Assembly (NCBI GenBank): GCA_943735955.1
Contig: OX030959.1
Coordinates: forward strand, 7,856,232 to 7,920,231
From: Piscicola geometra
Lineage: Eukaryota > Annelida > Clitellata > Hirudinida > Piscicolidae
Length of the DNA stretch: 64,000 nucleotides
Direction: 5' to 3'
The notes under the pieces were generated by a model. That model was not told the DNA's origin and did no database searches. It saw only the letters and a program-made list of their open reading frames with translations. Shown piece by piece: positions 58,901 to 64,000 of this stretch. Made by a program: the position numbers and the translations under genes. The number at the start of each line of letters is the position of its first letter. The stretch's first letter is position 1.

Positions 58901-61900
58901 AGTTTTGAACATATAGTTTAATTTACTATTCGTTAATAAATTAATGAGCTAAACGCTTCGTTAAACTACCAAGTGAACAACAACAGCAATAACTGCCCAA
59001 GCACTCACATCGTCATCGGCGTCAATTTCGCCTCCCTGTCCCAGAAGGAGGGTCACCATGTCCAGCTTGCCGTTGTAGGCGGCTAGGTGCAGCGGAATGC
59101 GACCTTGTTTGTCTTTCGAGTTGATGAGCATCGCCAGCTTGCTGAGAAGCAGGCTAGCAACGTCCGTGTGTCCGTTCATTGCTGCCAGCTGTAGTGCTGT
59201 TACTCCCTTTTTCGAGGGATGAGAGTGGCGGAAGGGTGTGGAAAAATGACAGTTTGATAGAAAAGGGTGTTGCAAAATTAATTAAAGTTTTGGTTGCATG
59301 AAAATTCTCGTTGGTTTGATACCGCCAAAATGAAAGTATAAATGGAAAAAATGTTTCAAAGAAAAGCTTTCACATTGTTAGCACTCACACACACAGGTTA
59401 AAAGATTAGGAAATAGCATAGAAAGATTGTAAGTAACAAAAAAGAAAATTTTTTTTTGTTCTATATGTTTGTGACGTACGTGCACTGCAGACTTGGCGTC
59501 TGACATGATCTTGGTGGAGTTGAGGAGCATTCTGACGAGTCTCTCATGCCCTGACTCTGCCGCCAAGTGCAGGGCTGTGAGGCCGTACTGAGAAGTTGGT
59601 TTACTTAGTTGGTTATTTGGTGGATTAAATAATAAATATAATTAAGTGAAAATAATGTTTTATTAGAATAAAGATTATGATTCATTAAAAAAGTAAAACA
59701 TTAAAATATTCTCTGTTTATGGTTTTAAAATATAAATTCAATTAAAAACCCCTATTTAGAACTAAAACCAAATTCAAGCGCCGCCAAGTCTTCTCACGTC
59801 TTCATTCAAGTCTTTCAGAATTCCTTGGGCTGAGGCTGAAGGCTTCAAGGTCACCAGGTCATCACTCACATGCAAGAGCAACTCCCTCACAAACTCCAAC
59901 TGTCCGAACTTCGAAGCCACGTGCAGGGCCGTGAAGCCCGTCTGTGTGGCGTGACCGTAATACAGTATTATATATTATTATTATTTTACTAGTATATATT
60001 AATATTATACTGTTATATATTATTATTATACTGTTATATATTATTATTATACTGTTATATTTTATTATTATTCTGTTATATATTATTATTATACTATTTA
60101 TATTATTATTATTATCATTATTAATATTATTATACTATTATATATTATTAATATACCATGATAAATGAATATTATTATATTTTGTTTCATTATAGTGTTA
60201 TTGTATATAGTTGTGACCGGCTGCTTGAATCACTAAGAATCTAATTAAATTTTTTATTCTGTTTTTTAAAGGACGGGCATTTTCAATTTTACATAATACT
60301 TATTCAAAATATATATACATATAGATATAAAAAAAATTGGATTCAGCAAGTTCTACCACGTTCCCACCAATCAAGCAAACACCTTCTTGGACACTGCGGT
60401 GAGGGGACAGTCGTTTTTGAGTATTTCCAGAATTTTCAAGTGACCGAACTGAGCCGCCAAATGCAATGCTGACATGCCTTCCTGTCGCAAGTGGTAAAAA
60501 ATGAAAGGAGGTTAAGAAGCTGGAGAATAGTATAGGGAGATTGAAGTAACATGAAATGAAAAAATAGTGTTGTCATATATTTAAATCACCACTACTCCTT
60601 ACCACCTCTCCATCAACACCACAACAAGTCATCTCACCAAATTCTCTTCAGTGACGTTGGCTCCAGCCTTCACCAATGACGCCACCACTTCCACGTGACC
60701 GCCTATCACTGCTAGCTGCAGCGCCGTCGACTGGTTTGTCTGTTTATAAGTTTTTATGATATTTTATTTTTGATTAATTGAACTGTTGAACCCACTCCCT
60801 CATTACAAAAACCATTTCACCACCACTACAAAAACCATTTTTCTCATTTAAAAAATCATCTCACTACCACTAAAACAACAACTCCACCACCACACCATCA
60901 CTAAAACAACCCACTCCTAAACTACCGACTTTATTCTTGGCAGTAAGGACAGCAGGCTTGTTGAAGCGCATGAGTTCTTCGACGACGGCAGTTCTGCCCT
61001 TCGAGGCTGCTATGTGCGCACACGTCATGCCGTCCTGGTCGTTTGGTGGTGGTGCATTGGCTGGAGTGGCATTTGTGATGAACTGAATATTAATAGGTAA
61101 TAATAGATTAATTGTTTTAAATGATCTGAGCATTAAAATAGTTATAAAATAACTATAATTAATAATGGCTTCAGAGTTTAGTACAAATGCAATTAAAAAA
61201 GCATTGTCCAAATGGCCTCAGCTCAAAAAGCTCAAAACTACTAAACAGGCAAAAATCCACATTATATGAAAATGTAACCACAAAGTCAGATCCATTACAG
61301 TATAAATCCTCTCTTATATCACCACCTGTACTCTGTAAAAACTCCACGAATCCTTCTTCAAAAAACCTAGTATTATCCTATAAAACAAACATACAATCAA
61401 AATCCAATAAATTAAAACAAAATATTTCCTCTTTGTAACGAACACTGTTCGCCGAAGCTACGAGCTCAGGCCTCGCCTTCAGGAACATCTTCACGACGTC
61501 CGAATGATCGTTTTCCGCCGCCAAATGCAGGGCTGTTTGCCCGCGCTGTGGAGGTGAGGTGTGGAATGGGAAGGATGGTTAGATAATGAAAGATTACCAG
61601 GATTTTAACAACGAGTTTTTTATTCCTACAGTTTTTAATTGATGATACGTTACTTCAATTCAGAATCATAACTTTTTTCCATCACCAGACCTACATTATC
61701 AACGGCATCACTGTTGGCTCTCAGCTTCAATAGACACTCAACCACCTCTTTCTGGCCATGGTTCGATGCTAGGTGCAGGGGAGTTTGTCTGGACTAGATT
61801 GGTGGGTGTTATGGTCGCAATTGCGGTAATGGGGAAGCCCATGGTGATTATCCTCTTCTTATTCGTATCCATCATATTCAGAATCATTTTTATTGTGATA

Positions 61901-62042
61901 ATAGTAATCATTATGATTATTCCAGCCACTCTTATAATCCCTACCCTCATCATCAACAATATTCTTTTTATTCTCGTACGGCTACCCTTTTTTACCATCT
62001 TCATCAACATCATAATTTTATCATCGTCATCATCATCATTGG

Positions 62043-62129
<87 letters not shown>

Positions 62130-64000
62130 CTTCCTCCTCCTCCTCCTCCTCATCAACATCATCATCATCATCATCACTTGCCAAGGTGAGTGCTTCGACC
62201 GAGGTCTTCTGCTTTTCCGCCAGCTGTTGAACCAGAAAGGTGTGTCCGTTCTGGGCGGCAAAGTGCATCGCAGTCAGACCTGGTGGTGATGATGATGATT
62301 CGGATGATGTGAAGATGATGTGAAGATGATGATGATGATTCGGATGATGTGATGATGATGATGATGAAGATGGTAATCGTTCGGGTGACAAAGACGGTAG
62401 CAAATGGTGAAGATAATGAAAATAATGGTGTTGATGAGATAGAGATTATGACGATGATGTGGATGTAGTTGATGAGAAATGCAATGAGTTAAGTTATTGA
62501 TTATGACTAAAACTAACCAAGTGTTGTTCTAATTAAAACTAACCCAGTTATGTTCTAATTAAACTAATCCAGTTTTAATTCAATTAAACCTAATCCAATT
62601 GAGTTCTAATTAAAACTGACCTAGTTTAGTTCTGGCTCCGACGTAGGCTCTGTTCTTGAGGAGTTCTTCGGTGACTTCGTTGTGACCGTGTTCAGCTGCG
62701 CAGTGGAGGGCTGCCTTGCCTTGCTGTGGAGAAGGACGAGGTGATGGTGATGGTGGGAAAAAATATATATTTAGATTTAATAAATAGTTTATAATTCTTT
62801 TGTTAATATTTTATGCGTTTGTATTTAAGAGAATTCCATTTTTAATTTCTTTGGTTTTTGAGTATTAAAAATGTTAAAATTGAAATAATAAATTCGATAA
62901 AATACTTGAAGTTTTGGCACTCACCTCCTCAAACACATCCACTCTGGCATTGTAACTGAGGAAGATCTTCACTGTCTGAATGTGACCGTGTTCACTGGCT
63001 ATTAGCAAGCCTGACGAGCCGTTCTGGTGAATGTGTTGGTCGTGAATGTTCAGGGCTGAATGGAATACATATTTATTTATTATATTTTCCCTCTTCCCAT
63101 CTTTCTACCAAAACTTTTCGACTCACCTTGGCGAGCTTATTGATGGCGGTCATGGTTTTGGCAGTTCCTAGGTAGTCGAAGATTGCCTTGGCGATGTCAT
63201 AGTTGCCAGACTTTGCGCAGTAGTGAATAGCCGTCTCTTGTTTCTACACGCATTGTTGAGCGATTACTATGGAATATTTCTTCTCGGTATCGTAATTGTG
63301 TTATTATAATGCAAATATTAAAATTAATTAACTAAATATATTCTTATTTATATAAACAAAACTTTTATTTTTATTTTCATATTTATATCATTGTTATTAT
63401 TCTAACATTGGCAATCTATCTGTCCTATTCAATACCCATATCCTCATTATAATTCAACAAAATTATTCTCAGCATTTCCATCACATTCTGGTTCACCAAC
63501 CGCCTTGGTTTGCAGGTTGACGTCGGCTCCGAACTGCAAGAGGGTCTTGATGATGTCGACATCTTCGCCGTTGTAGTGGCACTGGCAATTCATCAAGTCT
63601 GCCGCGTAATGGATGGGACACTCGCCGTTCTGGAATGATCGCGATGGTGGGCAGATGTGTTGTTGGAGTGGAAAGTGGAGTTTAAATGAAAGGAAAATTA
63701 TGTGAAAAGGATGTGAAACTGGTAAAACATGGTAGGGTGTTGAATAGAAGATGTTTAAAGTGGAATGAAAGTGGAGTAGTGTTTAAACAAAAAGATAGGA
63801 AAGAAAATGTGATGATTACGGGAAAATCAAAAAGTGTTGAAAACGTCTTATGAAGTTGAACGACAAGTCACCAAAAGCGGCATTGAAGACGAACCAAGTT
63901 GGATTTGTTGACGAACTCTTCGATTTTACCGTCTTCGGAGGCTGAGAAGGTCTCAAGGAGCGTCTTGACTGAGCCAATGTTGCACGACTTTACAGCGTAG
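55959..64000 (-). CDS. nompC: NOMPC/TRPN mechanosensitive channel, 5' part cut by window edge
   Basis: Minus-strand exons: 63895-64000 (partial), 63501-63629, 63127-63243, 62925-63023, 62621-62723, 62182-62279, 61695-61793, 61444-61545, 60930-61082, 60638-60739, 60383-60481, 59798-59941, 59480-59587, 59009-59206, 58666-58768, 58400-58503, 58119-58193, 56751-58035, 56261-56407 and 55959-56089 (TAG). About 16 ankyrin repeats (for example TALHLAAESGHERLV, TPLHHASKAGGLDVV, GFTALHVASKFGQLEF) precede one 428-codon exon holding the linker, S1-S6 and pore (FALFGLIDPFN) and the TRP box (QSDVEWKFGRAKL). TRPN channels are force-gated through a 29-ankyrin tether; the TM/TRP-box sequence matches NOMPC closely. 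The tail has a cysteine cluster (CCSCFSTCCCC) and an acidic end. Most ankyrin exons are phase 0 and about 99-108 bp, one repeat each. The intron 61794-62181 needs a GC-AG reading (donor GCAAGT) to keep frame. Confidence 0.93.
59965..60165. repeat. ATATTATTATTATACTGTT degenerate array
   Basis: Several near-copies of a 20-bp TATTATTATACTGTTATA-type unit in a NOMPC intron. Confidence 0.85.
62018..62175. repeat. (ATC)n microsatellite
   Basis: About 130 bp of ATC, then CCT and ATC runs, in the NOMPC intron with the GC-type donor. It reads as poly-Asp or poly-Ser and starts within a few bases of exon 62182-62279. Confidence 0.95.
62282..62380. repeat. GATGAT/TCGGATGATGTGAAGATGA repeat
   Basis: Imperfect repeats of a GAT run plus TTCGGATGATGTGAAGATG, directly upstream (coding strand) of the acceptor of exon 62182-62279. 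Confidence 0.85.

Noticed and set aside
63024..63055. Longer version of NOMPC exon 62925-63023 starting at 63055
   Set aside because: It requires phase 1 upstream, while the preceding exon ends in phase 0; the acceptor before 63023 fits.

Overview
This window is animal nuclear DNA. Its genes are split into many short exons with GT/AG introns, its intergenic DNA is AT-rich, it is packed with micro- and minisatellites, and it carries two hAT DNA transposons, a LINE remnant, a short LTR element and fold-back elements. The gene set (neuroglian/L1CAM, NOMPC/TRPN, EXOC2, GIPC, CPED1, MGAT4-like, Phafin) is bilaterian. The L1-type protein with a reduced fibronectin array and the TTAGGG-type telomere-like repeats fit a lophotrochozoan. 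A leech-like annelid is my leading guess, but that is inference. I resolved exons by translating both strands and checking that splice phases match from exon to exon.

Layout. 61-722 (+): last two exons of a Phafin (PLEKHF) FYVE protein. 2533-4489 (+): divergent MGAT4-type glycosyltransferase. 5365-7260 (-): GIPC PDZ adaptor. 7790-10987 (+): membrane-anchored carbonic-anhydrase-related protein in which all three zinc histidines are replaced. 11435-13820 (-): C-terminal half of CPED1. 15336-27184 (-): a complete neuroglian/L1CAM-type adhesion molecule (signal peptide, six Ig domains, about three FNIII domains, TM, FIGQY ankyrin-binding tail) with long Asn/Asp-rich insertions inside its domains and two hAT elements in its introns.

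27875-28533, 30656-31307 and 47074-47782 (+): three copies of a small secreted three-exon family, probably degenerate CAP/SCP-like. The copies share an almost identical leader block of about 115 bp but have very different mature regions, and the first copy looks decayed. Copies B and C flank EXOC2 (Sec5, 32845-45560, -), whose introns are full of minisatellites, many of them starting directly at 5' splice sites.

48.2-52.6 kb is a repeat zone: a LINE fragment, a non-autonomous LTR retrotransposon with two identical 132-bp LTRs and one long gag-protease ORF carrying an unrelated insert in place of reverse transcriptase/RNase H/integrase, a fold-back element with a telomere-like core, and a 19-bp minisatellite. 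53063-54297 (+): casein-kinase-1-like kinase with an altered catalytic loop. 55959-64000 (-): NOMPC/TRPN channel, cut off at its 5' end by the window edge.

The genes look like independent housekeeping, neural and secretory genes rather than one pathway. The points most worth following up are the CAP-like family, the LTR element with its unexplained cargo, the splice-site-seeded minisatellites, and the telomere-like cores in fold-back elements.
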